Positions 25,629-33,029 of a stretch of 64,000 nt of DNA are shown piece after piece. Below the pieces are notes generated by a model that saw only the letters and a program-made list of their open reading frames with translations, made no database searches and was not told the DNA's origin. The number at the start of each line of letters is the position of its first letter. Position 1 is the first letter of the stretch. A program made the position numbers and the translations under genes. Source of the stretch: Nocardia nova SH22a (lineage in GTDB: Bacteria > Actinomycetota > Actinomycetes > Mycobacteriales > Mycobacteriaceae); the NCBI RefSeq assembly GCF_000523235.1, contig NZ_CP006850.1, forward strand, positions 6,262,001 through 6,326,000. The letters run 5' to 3'.

Positions 25629-26414
25629 ATGCGGATCTTGCGAACACTCGGTGTCACGACGGCCGTCCTGGCCGTCACCGCGAGCCTGGCCGGATGCGGC
25701 TCCGACGATTCGAAGGCCACCTCCGGTAACGGTGAAATCTCCGGTACCGTCACGGTTTTCGCGGCGGCCTCGCTCACCGAGACCTTCACGAAACTGGGCC
25801 ACGACTTCGAGGCCGCCCATCCCGGCACCAAGGTGGTCTACAGCTTCGGCGCCAGTTCGGCACTGGCACAACAGATCAAGCAGGGCGCGCCCGCCGATGT
25901 CTTCGCCTCCGCCGCTCCGGCGAACATGCAACAGGTCGTCGACTCCGGTGATGTCACCGCGCATCCCGATACGTTCGTGAGCAACCGCCTGGAAATCGCT
26001 GTGCCCAAGGGCAATCCGGGCAAGATCACCGGACTGGCCGACTTCGGCAAGCCCGATCCGCGGATCGCCCTGTGTGCGGTGCAGGTGCCGTGCGGTGCGG
26101 CGGCCGAGCAGGTCTTCAAGATCTCGAATATCACTCCGCAGCCCGATACCCGCGAACAGGATGTGAAGGCCGTACTCACCAAGGTGACACTCGACGAGGT
26201 GGACGCCGCGCTCGTCTACCGCACCGATGTGCAGGCGGCTGGTGACAAGGTGGAGGGAATCGACTTCCCGGAATCGGGGAAGGTGATCAACACCTATCCG
26301 ATCGCGCCGCTGGCCAAGGCTCCCAATGCCGCCGCGGCCACCGCATACGTCGACTACATCCACTCCGATCAGGCGAAGAAGGTCTTCGCCGACGCGGGAT
26401 TCGACACCCCGTGA
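25629..26414 (+). CDS. modA: Molybdate ABC transporter substrate-binding lipoprotein ModA
   Basis: 261 aa. Signal peptide with lipobox ASLAGC. The mature protein has the ModA signature: TVFAAASLTETFTKLGHDFE, YSFGASSALAQQI and APADVFASAA. The C-terminal part DAALVYRTDVQAA closes the oxyanion site. It captures molybdate or tungstate outside the membrane and delivers it to ModBC. The start codon is the ATG at 25629, close behind the regulator. Length is normal. Confidence 0.95.
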   Translation: MRILRTLGVTTAVLAVTASLAGCGSDDSKATSGNGEISGTVTVFAAASLTETFTKLGHDFEAAHPGTKVVYSFGASSALAQQIKQGAPADVFASAAPANMQQVVDSGDVTAHPDTFVSNRLEIAVPKGNPGKITGLADFGKPDPRIALCAVQVPCGAAAEQVFKISNITPQPDTREQDVKAVLTKVTLDEVDAALVYRTDVQAAGDKVEGIDFPESGKVINTYPIAPLAKAPNAAAATAYVDYIHSDQAKKVFADAGFDTP

Positions 26415-26430
26415 GGCCGTCCGAGGCGAC

Positions 26431-27249
26431 GTGGTGAGAGGCGCGGCGGCGCGGCGGCGGGCGGCGACCGGGCGACGCCCGGTCGTGCTGGTGCTGCCCG
26501 CCGTCTGCGCGCTGGCCTTCCTGACCGTCCCGCTCATCGGCCTGCTGGTGCGTGCACCGTGGGCGACGCTCACCGATCGCTTGTTCAGCGCCGATGTAGG
26601 TGTGGCGCTGCGTCTTTCGCTCGTCTGCGCCACCTGCGCCACGGTGATCTGCCTGCTGCTGGGCATTCCGCTGGCCTGGTTGCTGGCCCGGGCACGGATT
26701 CCGGGACGGGCGATGATCCGGGCGCTGGTGACAGTGCCGCTCGTCCTGCCACCGGTGGTGGGCGGGGTGGCGTTGCTGCTGGTCTTCGGGCGGCGGGGCC
26801 TGCTCGGGCAGTACCTCTACGAGTGGTTCGGTATCTCGCTGCCGTTCACCACCGCCGGTGTGGTGGTGGCCGAGGCGTTCGTCGCGATGCCGTTCCTTGT
26901 CATCTCGGTCGAGGGCGCGCTGCGCGGCGCCGACACCCGCTACGAGGAGGCCGCGGCGACCCTCGGCGCCACCCCCTGGTACACCTTCCGCCGGGTGACG
27001 CTGCCCGCGATCGCGCCCGGTGTGATCGCGGGCGCCGTGCTGTGCTGGGCGCGCGCGCTCGGCGAGTTCGGCGCGACCATCACCTTCGCCGGTAACTTCC
27101 CGGGCCGCACGACGACCATGCCGCTGGCGGTCTACCTGGCACTGGAACAGGATCCGGACGCCGCGATCGTGCTGAGCCTGGTGTTGCTGGTGGTCTCGGT
27201 CGCGGTGCTGGTGTCGTTGCGGGAGCGCTGGATTCGAGGTGCGGTATGA
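26431..27249 (+). CDS. modB: Molybdate ABC transporter permease ModB
   Basis: 272 aa from a GTG at 26431 (GAGGC upstream); GTG 26434 is the alternative. Five to six membrane helices and the EAA loop YEEAAATLGATPWYTFRRVTLPAIAPGVIAGAV, ending with the conserved ARALGEFGATITFAG. It forms the homodimeric channel for molybdate. modC begins within its last codons (ATGA overlap). Confidence 0.95.
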   Translation: MVRGAAARRRAATGRRPVVLVLPAVCALAFLTVPLIGLLVRAPWATLTDRLFSADVGVALRLSLVCATCATVICLLLGIPLAWLLARARIPGRAMIRALVTVPLVLPPVVGGVALLLVFGRRGLLGQYLYEWFGISLPFTTAGVVVAEAFVAMPFLVISVEGALRGADTRYEEAAATLGATPWYTFRRVTLPAIAPGVIAGAVLCWARALGEFGATITFAGNFPGRTTTMPLAVYLALEQDPDAAIVLSLVLLVVSVAVLVSLRERWIRGAV

Positions 27250-28295
27250 CGCTGCGAGCGGCCCTGGATGTGCGCCGCGACCGGTTCCGGCTCGATATCG
27301 AGCTCACCGCCGAACCCGGTGAGGTGGTGGCGCTGCTCGGCCCCAACGGGGCGGGCAAGACCACGGCACTGCGCGCACTGGCCGGGCTGGTGCCGCTCAC
27401 CGGCGGAGGTCTCACCGTCGCCGGTGCGGTGTGGGACGAACCACCGTCGATCTTCGTCCCCGCCGAGCGGCGCCGGGTCGGTGTGGTGTTCCAGGATTAT
27501 CTACTGTTCCAGCATCTTTCGGCCCTGGAGAACGTAGCCTTCGGCCTGCGGGCGCGCGGCACGCCACGCCGCGAGGCCCGGACCCGGGCCGCCGCCTGGC
27601 TGGATCGGGTCGGACTCGGCGACCACGCCCGCGCCACCCCGCGTGCCCTGTCCGGCGGGCAGGCGCAGCGGGTGGCGCTGGCACGCGCCCTGGCCACCGA
27701 TCCGCAGTTGCTACTGCTCGACGAACCGCTCGCCGCGCTCGATGCCGGTACCCGCGTGCAGGTGCGGGCCGACCTGGCCCGGCACCTGCGCGATTACGAG
27801 GGCCACACGGTCGTGGTCACCCACGATCCCCTCGATGCCATGGTGCTCGCGGACCGGCTGGTCATCGTCGAGGACGGCGGGATCGTGCAGCAGGGCGCAC
27901 CCACCGAGATCGCCCGCCGCCCGCGCTCGGATTTCGTCGCGAATCTGGTGGGGCTCAACCTGTTCCGTGGCGCGGCGGCCGCCACCGATGTCGAGCTCGA
28001 CGGCGGTGGACGCCTGACCGTCGCCGAACCGGCCGCCGGACGGGTCTTCCTCGCCTTCGCGCCCACGGCGGTGAGCCTGTATCGCGAACAGCCCACCGGA
28101 AGTCCCCGCAACACCTGGCCGGTGACCGTCGCCGGACTCGAACAGCACGCCAATCTGACCCGTGTCCGGCTCGACGGCGCACCGCCGGTTCTCGCCGACA
28201 TCACCTCGGCCGCGGTCGCCGAACTCCGGCTCGAACCGGGCATGCGCCTGTGGGCGGCGGTCAAGGCCACCGAGATCCACGTCTATCCGGCGTAA
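27246..28295 (+). CDS. modC: Molybdate ABC transporter ATPase ModC
   Basis: 349 aa. Walker A LLGPNGAGKTT (residues 30-40), Q-loop VFQDYLLF, signature LSGGQAQRVALARAL, Walker B LLLLDEPLAALD, H-loop VVTHDPLDAM. The C-terminal ~80 residues are a Mop/TOBE domain (VTVAGLEQHANLTRVRL ... LRLEPGMRLWAAVKATEIHVY), which allows inhibition by intracellular molybdate. ATP hydrolysis drives ModB. Its 3' end overlaps the convergent P450 gene by 13 bp. Confidence 0.95.
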   Translation: MTLRAALDVRRDRFRLDIELTAEPGEVVALLGPNGAGKTTALRALAGLVPLTGGGLTVAGAVWDEPPSIFVPAERRRVGVVFQDYLLFQHLSALENVAFGLRARGTPRREARTRAAAWLDRVGLGDHARATPRALSGGQAQRVALARALATDPQLLLLDEPLAALDAGTRVQVRADLARHLRDYEGHTVVVTHDPLDAMVLADRLVIVEDGGIVQQGAPTEIARRPRSDFVANLVGLNLFRGAAAATDVELDGGGRLTVAEPAAGRVFLAFAPTAVSLYREQPTGSPRNTWPVTVAGLEQHANLTRVRLDGAPPVLADITSAAVAELRLEPGMRLWAAVKATEIHVYPA

Positions 28296-29524
28296 CCGAC
28301 ACGCACCGGGTTCAGCGGCGGCGCGGGCTGGAATTCCACCGGCAGTGCCGTCAGCGAACGATGGAAAGGTCCAGGACGCCACAGCAATTCGCCCGGACAG
28401 CCCTGCAGCCGCGCGTCGGGTACGGCGTCGAGCAGCTGATCGACGGCGTCCTCCGCGATCCGGTAGGCGGCCGACTGCGCGGGGCAGCGATGCCGCCCGG
28501 CGCCGAAGGCCAGATGGGAGCGATTGCCGTTGCGCTCACCGCCACGCACCTTGGGATCGTCGTTGCACGCGGCGATGCTCACCAGCACCGGTTCGTCGGC
28601 CGGTAACCACACCCCGTCGATCAGCATCGGCTGCCGCGGATAGCGCGCGCAGTAGTTGGCCAGCGGCGGATTGTCGAACAACACCCGATCCAGCGCATCA
28701 CGGGTGGACAGGCTGCCGTCGCGCAGGCCGCCGCCGACCGGCTCGTCGGTCACCAGCAGCAACAGCGCGTTGGCGATGAGATGCACCTGCGGTTCCACCG
28801 CGGCGGTGTAGAGGGTGGCGATCTGCTCGATCAGTTCCTCGTCGCCGAGCCCGGCGGGATGCGCGAGCAGTCGCGAGGTGACATCGTCGCCCGGATCGGC
28901 CCGCGTCCGGCGCACCTGCTCCCGTAGCGCCGTGACCATGATCTCGGTCGCGACATCGGGATCCGCGGCCGTGTCGAAGCTCAGGGCGGCACCGGCCGCC
29001 AGCTGCTCGCCGATATCGGGGTCGATACCGAGCATCATCTCGATCGTGGTGCAGACCAGCGGGTAGACGTACTGCCCGATCAGCTCGGCCGCGCCGACCG
29101 TGCAGAACTCGTTGACCAGCGTCACCGCGATCTCCTCGACCGCGTTGTGCATGGCGGGCAGATCGACCGCGCCGAGGGCGTCACTACCGGCGGACCGGAA
29201 CCGGCGATGGTCGGATCCCTCGGTGCGCAACGCGTTCGGGCGCCATCCCAGGGCGGACAGGACGGGGCTGGCCGCAGGGAGTCGGTCCTGCCAGCGCCGC
29301 GGATCGGCCGGAAAGTGCTCGGCCTCATCCAGAATCCGCATCGCCGTGTCGTAGCCGATCACGAGGGTGGCCGGAGTGCCCGGCGCGAGCTCCACCTCCG
29401 CGAGGGACGGGTGCCGTCGCCGCATCTCCCGGTAGGCGCGCCGCGCGTCGGCCGCGAAAGCAGCGGTGTAGATCGCGGTCCGGGGTCTGCCCGAGAAGGG
29501 TTGCGGCGCATGCGACGTCGTCAC
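28283..29524 (-). CDS. Cytochrome P450 lacking the ExxR motif (CYP157-like)
   Basis: 413 aa from a GTG at 29524 (GGGAG upstream); an ATG at 29539 is possible. The heme-ligand loop HLAFGAGRHRCPAQ gives the proximal Cys347. The K-helix region reads ALDRVLFDNPPLANY where P450s have E-x-x-R, so both Glu and Arg of that motif are absent. The I-helix reads LYTAAVEPQVHLIANAL, without the usual acid-alcohol (D/E-T) pair. WRPGPFHRSLTALPVEF near the end matches the Streptomyces conservon P450s (CYP157), which also lack ExxR. No conservon kinase, roadblock, DUF742 or GTPase genes flank it here. It could be a heme protein with a non-oxygenase task. Confidence 0.85.
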   Translation of the reverse strand: MTTSHAPQPFSGRPRTAIYTAAFAADARRAYREMRRRHPSLAEVELAPGTPATLVIGYDTAMRILDEAEHFPADPRRWQDRLPAASPVLSALGWRPNALRTEGSDHRRFRSAGSDALGAVDLPAMHNAVEEIAVTLVNEFCTVGAAELIGQYVYPLVCTTIEMMLGIDPDIGEQLAAGAALSFDTAADPDVATEIMVTALREQVRRTRADPGDDVTSRLLAHPAGLGDEELIEQIATLYTAAVEPQVHLIANALLLLVTDEPVGGGLRDGSLSTRDALDRVLFDNPPLANYCARYPRQPMLIDGVWLPADEPVLVSIAACNDDPKVRGGERNGNRSHLAFGAGRHRCPAQSAAYRIAEDAVDQLLDAVPDARLQGCPGELLWRPGPFHRSLTALPVEFQPAPPLNPVRVGYAG

Positions 29525-29984
29525 GACGAGAACTCCCATGGGTCGAGGTATGTGAAACACACAGCGATATCCCACGACCGGGGTGATGAATCCGCCGAAA
29601 GCCGAGTACGGTGACTCGCGCTCCCCCCTGTCGTTTGCCAAAACTCTCGATCAGAAGCTTATTTCGACTCCGATGCACGATAGCAGCGCCGGACGCACCG
29701 GGCGGGGCGGGCCCGCGAGGTTCAGCGGGGTTGTCCCGTCCTGCACCATCAGATATGCCACGGTTCGAGCCGGGCATCCGCCGCGCGCTGCGTGTGGTCC
29801 TGTTGTGAGCTGACGCTCGGAACCTGAGCACGGCGACGGCACCGCGGTGCGGGCGACTCGGAAGCGCGCCGAGGCGGGGGTCCACGTCCGGCGGCACCGG
29901 CCCGGTGGTGTGGCGGCGCACCGCTCACCATCGAAATATCCACCGGGCCGGTTCGTTTCGGACACCGTGGCCTGACCGGGGAAG
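29525..29984. other. Intergenic, no gene supported
   Basis: 460 bp upstream of the P450 gene and downstream of the LpqH-like gene. The section 29600-29690 is A+T-richer and may hold the P450 promoter. No convincing short gene, RNA or repeat. Confidence 0.4.
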
Positions 29985-30536
29985 TCAGCCGTTGACGATC
30001 GTGGCGCAGGCGAAGGTGATCGCGAACCTCGAGGTCGCCGGTCCGGCCGTCGGGTTCGACATGTCGGGCGCGGCCACGCCCTCGCCGGTGATCTTGTAGG
30101 TGTTGCCGTCCTTGACCACCGCGGCCGAGCCACCGGGTTGGCCGTTGCCGTATCCGACCGCGTAGGGCATTCCCGACGAGCCGCCCTTGGTGCCGCCGAT
30201 GGCGACGGCCTGCACCGTGTTGTCGCCGGTGAGGGTGGCACTGATGCTCAGCTGCCCGTAGTTCGCGTTGTCGAGATCGACCATCGCCAGCGCGAGGGTG
30301 TCGCCCTGTTTCGCGCAGGTGGTGTCGAACTTTCCGGCCAGTTCCTTACCGTCGACCGATGCCGCCGACTTCCCGGAGGCCGCCGGGACCGCCGCCGAGG
30401 TCTGCGGCGACGCGGAGTTCCCCGGTGCCGCGCTGTCGCCGGAGTCGTCGCCACACGCGGCGACGGAGGCGACCAGGCCCACGGCAGCGAGCGCGGCGGC
30501 GGTGATACGGATCTGCTTGACGTTCACGATGTTCAT
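29985..30536 (-). CDS. LpqH-family (19-kDa-like) lipoprotein
   Basis: 183 aa. Signal peptide with lipobox ASVAAC, then a Ser/Ala/Pro-rich linker to about residue 60. The LpqH domain follows: GKFDTTCAKQGDTLALAMVDL, NYGQLSISATL, QAVAIGGTKGG and YKITGEGVAAPDMSNP, ending FAITFACATIVNG. The two Cys of the domain probably form the disulfide known from LpqH (19-kDa antigen). A surface lipoprotein of mycobacteria and relatives; its role in the bacterium is unclear. GGAGCG lies 6 bp upstream of the ATG. Confidence 0.86.
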   Translation of the reverse strand: MNIVNVKQIRITAAALAAVGLVASVAACGDDSGDSAAPGNSASPQTSAAVPAASGKSAASVDGKELAGKFDTTCAKQGDTLALAMVDLDNANYGQLSISATLTGDNTVQAVAIGGTKGGSSGMPYAVGYGNGQPGGSAAVVKDGNTYKITGEGVAAPDMSNPTAGPATSRFAITFACATIVNG

Positions 30537-30651
30537 TCCTTCGCTCCGATGTGCTCCGGCCCGGTGATCGGGCCGTCGAGAAGAATGCTGGCGGTCACCG
30601 CACGCCTACCGATCCCAGGTTCGTGCCACCCCCACCCGGGCCGAGTTCGGT

Positions 30652-30657
30652 TAACCT
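30652..30657 (+). promoter_or_regulatory. Leaderless-type -10 element of the CHAT operon
   Basis: TAACCT lies at exactly -12 to -7 relative to the A of the ATG at 30664. No Shine-Dalgarno sequence is present in front of this ATG. This fits a leaderless mRNA starting at the ATG. The -10 overlaps an 8-bp palindrome GGTTAACC (30649-30656), which could itself be an operator. Confidence 0.5.
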
Positions 30658-30663
30658 GGCCGA

Positions 30664-32022
30664 ATGCGACGACCGCGCGCCATGGTGCTCGACGAGGTGT
30701 GGCGCGGAATCGATGGCGTCGAAGCGCTGAGCGGTGCGCAGGGCGCGCCGCTGCGCCGCACCGTCAAACTCGTGCTCGATCCGCTGGTGATCCGCCCGAT
30801 TCAGCATCCGGCCTGCGCCGGGCCGATGGTGGACGCCGAGGGCGCCGCCCAGCTCGCGGCACGCCTGCACGCCGCGGCCGGGCAATTGCGCGCCACCGCG
30901 GCCTGGTTCACCCTCCTCAAACAGGTGCGCCGCACTCTGCGCATCACCGAGGGCCATCCGCAGGACCTCTACTTCCAGCGCTGCTTCGAACTGGCGACGG
31001 CCTTCGGATCGCCGGACCCCCTGCGTGATCGCGCCGTCGCGGAATCGGCACTACGCGAGATCCACGGTGTCGCCGCGGGGCGCACCACCCGCGCACTGCG
31101 CGATCACCTCACCGACCCGGGCACCAGCGCCCGGCTCACCACACTCATCGACACCGCATGGCGTGACCGGCCCGACCGGCCCGCAGGGACGGACACCCGC
31201 GCCCTCACCCGCCTGCTCGAGTCCTGCGCGGCGATGCGATCGACCGGGCGGGCCGGTGACGCCGCCCGCGGGCTGCACGAGCTGGTAGCCGCAGCGGCCG
31301 GTACTCGGTCGGGAGTTGCCCTGTGGCACAACAACTCCGAGATATCGGCCCGCGAACTGGGCCTCACCACGCACCCCCTACCGGTCGCGCCAGTGCTCGG
31401 CTCGTCGGCCTCGACCGCCACCTTGGCGCTCCCCTTCGACCGCACGGTCTACGAGCGGGTCTTCACCGTGCTCCAGGCGTCCACCGAGCGCACGGAGCTG
31501 CCCACGATCGACGAACTGGTCACCACCGAAATCGAGCGCAGCTGCGCGCCCTGGGCACTGCTGGCGGAGTCGCTGCGCGTCACCGCCGCCGCCGGAGTCC
31601 AACTGGCACTGGGCCTCTCGCCGATCGCCGGGCCCCAGCCGGGGCCGCCGGATCCCGTCGGCGGCACCGTCGCGGAGTCGTCCACCACTGCCGCACACCA
31701 ACTGGTCAACGGGCGGTGGCGGCGCGAGGCATACGTCCTGCGCGCACGCCGGTTGGCCGTTCACGACACCGGCACCGGTCCGCTGACCTCGATCGCCGCG
31801 GAACTGCGCCACCCCTGGCGGCCGTACGCGCGGCGGCTGTGGGTGCGCCTGCACGGACGCGACGTGCGGGATGCGCCGATCCTCGACCCCGGCGAGCTGT
31901 GGGATCTACTCGACGGCGTGGCACGTTCGGTCATCCTCGACCATAGGAGCCGGGTGAAGAAGGCGCTGAGCACGAATATCGTTGCCGCCGCGTCGGATAC
32001 GACGGAATCGAGGGCGAGCTGA
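30664..32022 (+). CDS. Unknown helical protein, first gene of the CHAT protease operon
   Basis: 452 aa, no match to a family I know. No signal peptide, no transmembrane segment, no Walker or nuclease motif. Mostly alpha-helical and Ala/Arg-rich. Conserved-looking stretches are RRTVKLVLDPLVIRPIQHP near the N-terminus, TATLALPFDRTVYERVFTVLQ in the middle, and a Trp/Arg-rich C-terminal part HPWRPYARRLWVRLHGRDV. Leaderless-type start. The stop overlaps the next start by one base (TGATG), so all four operon genes are translationally linked. Context suggests a component of the TPR-CHAT system: a sensor, a scaffold, or a protease substrate. Confidence 0.85.
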   Translation: MRRPRAMVLDEVWRGIDGVEALSGAQGAPLRRTVKLVLDPLVIRPIQHPACAGPMVDAEGAAQLAARLHAAAGQLRATAAWFTLLKQVRRTLRITEGHPQDLYFQRCFELATAFGSPDPLRDRAVAESALREIHGVAAGRTTRALRDHLTDPGTSARLTTLIDTAWRDRPDRPAGTDTRALTRLLESCAAMRSTGRAGDAARGLHELVAAAAGTRSGVALWHNNSEISARELGLTTHPLPVAPVLGSSASTATLALPFDRTVYERVFTVLQASTERTELPTIDELVTTEIERSCAPWALLAESLRVTAAAGVQLALGLSPIAGPQPGPPDPVGGTVAESSTTAAHQLVNGRWRREAYVLRARRLAVHDTGTGPLTSIAAELRHPWRPYARRLWVRLHGRDVRDAPILDPGELWDLLDGVARSVILDHRSRVKKALSTNIVAAASDTTESRAS

Positions 32023-33029
32023 TGCCCGAATCGGTACAAGCGCGCCGCGAATCCGGCGCTGTCGTCCTCACCGTGGCCGAAGTCGCGGAGTCCACCGATC
32101 TGGACACCCTCGTCCTCGAGGTTCCCGGCGGCCATCTGTCGTGGAGTCTCCTTGCCGGACAACGAATTCCAGCCGCGGTGTTGTTCGATCCGGCGGAGGC
32201 GCAGGAGTGGTTGTGGGCCGTGTACGGCGAGCGCGTGGCGGCGACGATCGCCGAGCAGACCGACCACCTGCCGACACTCCCCGCCGCCCCGGCCCACTCC
32301 GATCTGGTGGACAGCGCCCGGCAGCTGGCATACGCGCACTGGGCGGATCGCTGGTGGCCCGCGTCGACCGTGGACGGTATCGCGGCCCTCGATCGGCGAC
32401 TGCTCGACGAGCAGATCGCGGAGTTGACCGAGGTGTGTGATCTGCTCGTCGAGGAATCCGATGCGCCCGTGTCCGTTTCACCGCTCGCCCCGTCCACCGG
32501 GCGGGCGCGGGACTACGCACTGGCCGCCGGAGCCGCTTCCACGTCCGGCGGTCTGATCCTGACCACCGGCACCACCGGCTGGGATTGGCGGCGCTGCCCG
32601 CCCGGCCTGCTCGATGCCTCCGAATACGCGGTCTCCTGGCAACTCGTCCGGGACTCCGGCGTGAACACCGTCCGGGTGCGGGCGGTCGCCGCCCCGGAAC
32701 TCGCCGCCGAGCCGTCCCCGCACCTGCTCCCCGTCGCGCACATCGACACCGGCTCCGCCACCACGGATCTCGTTCTCGGACTCACCGGCGACACCTGGAT
32801 CGGGGCGGCGGAGGTCGATTCGGACGACATCGCGGGTGTCGATATCCGGGTTCCGGGGGTGGGGCCCGCCGATGCCGATGCGGCGGGCCAGGATTGCGGA
32901 CCGCGCAGGCGACAGCTGATCAGGGACTTCGCGGCGAACCGGCTACTCGATCGGCATCCGGCCGATATCGTGCCGATACCACTGCTGCGGGCCGAAATCG
33001 ACGCTGCCGCATCGGATTCGGACTTCTGA
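32022..33029 (+). CDS. Unknown protein, second gene of the CHAT protease operon
   Basis: 335 aa, no family recognised. N-terminal mixed alpha/beta part (VVLTVAEVAESTDLDTLVLEVPGG, VLFDPAEAQEWLWAVYGERV) is followed by a helical part with the aromatic segment AYAHWADRWWPASTVDGIAALD. The second half is beta-rich (SEYAVSWQLVRDSGVNTVRVRAV). It ends in an Asp-rich linker and a basic helix RRRQLIRDFAANRLLDRHPADI. No membrane segment or catalytic motif. TGATG overlaps on both sides bind it to the operon. It could be a protease target, an inhibitor or an adaptor. Confidence 0.85.
   Translation: MPESVQARRESGAVVLTVAEVAESTDLDTLVLEVPGGHLSWSLLAGQRIPAAVLFDPAEAQEWLWAVYGERVAATIAEQTDHLPTLPAAPAHSDLVDSARQLAYAHWADRWWPASTVDGIAALDRRLLDEQIAELTEVCDLLVEESDAPVSVSPLAPSTGRARDYALAAGAASTSGGLILTTGTTGWDWRRCPPGLLDASEYAVSWQLVRDSGVNTVRVRAVAAPELAAEPSPHLLPVAHIDTGSATTDLVLGLTGDTWIGAAEVDSDDIAGVDIRVPGVGPADADAAGQDCGPRRRQLIRDFAANRLLDRHPADIVPIPLLRAEIDAAASDSDF

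Noticed and set aside
30664..33029. Gasdermin-like pore protein as CHAT substrate
   Set aside because: Neither leading protein has a hydrophobic or lipidated pore-forming N-terminus; both look soluble and are longer than typical bacterial gasdermins.
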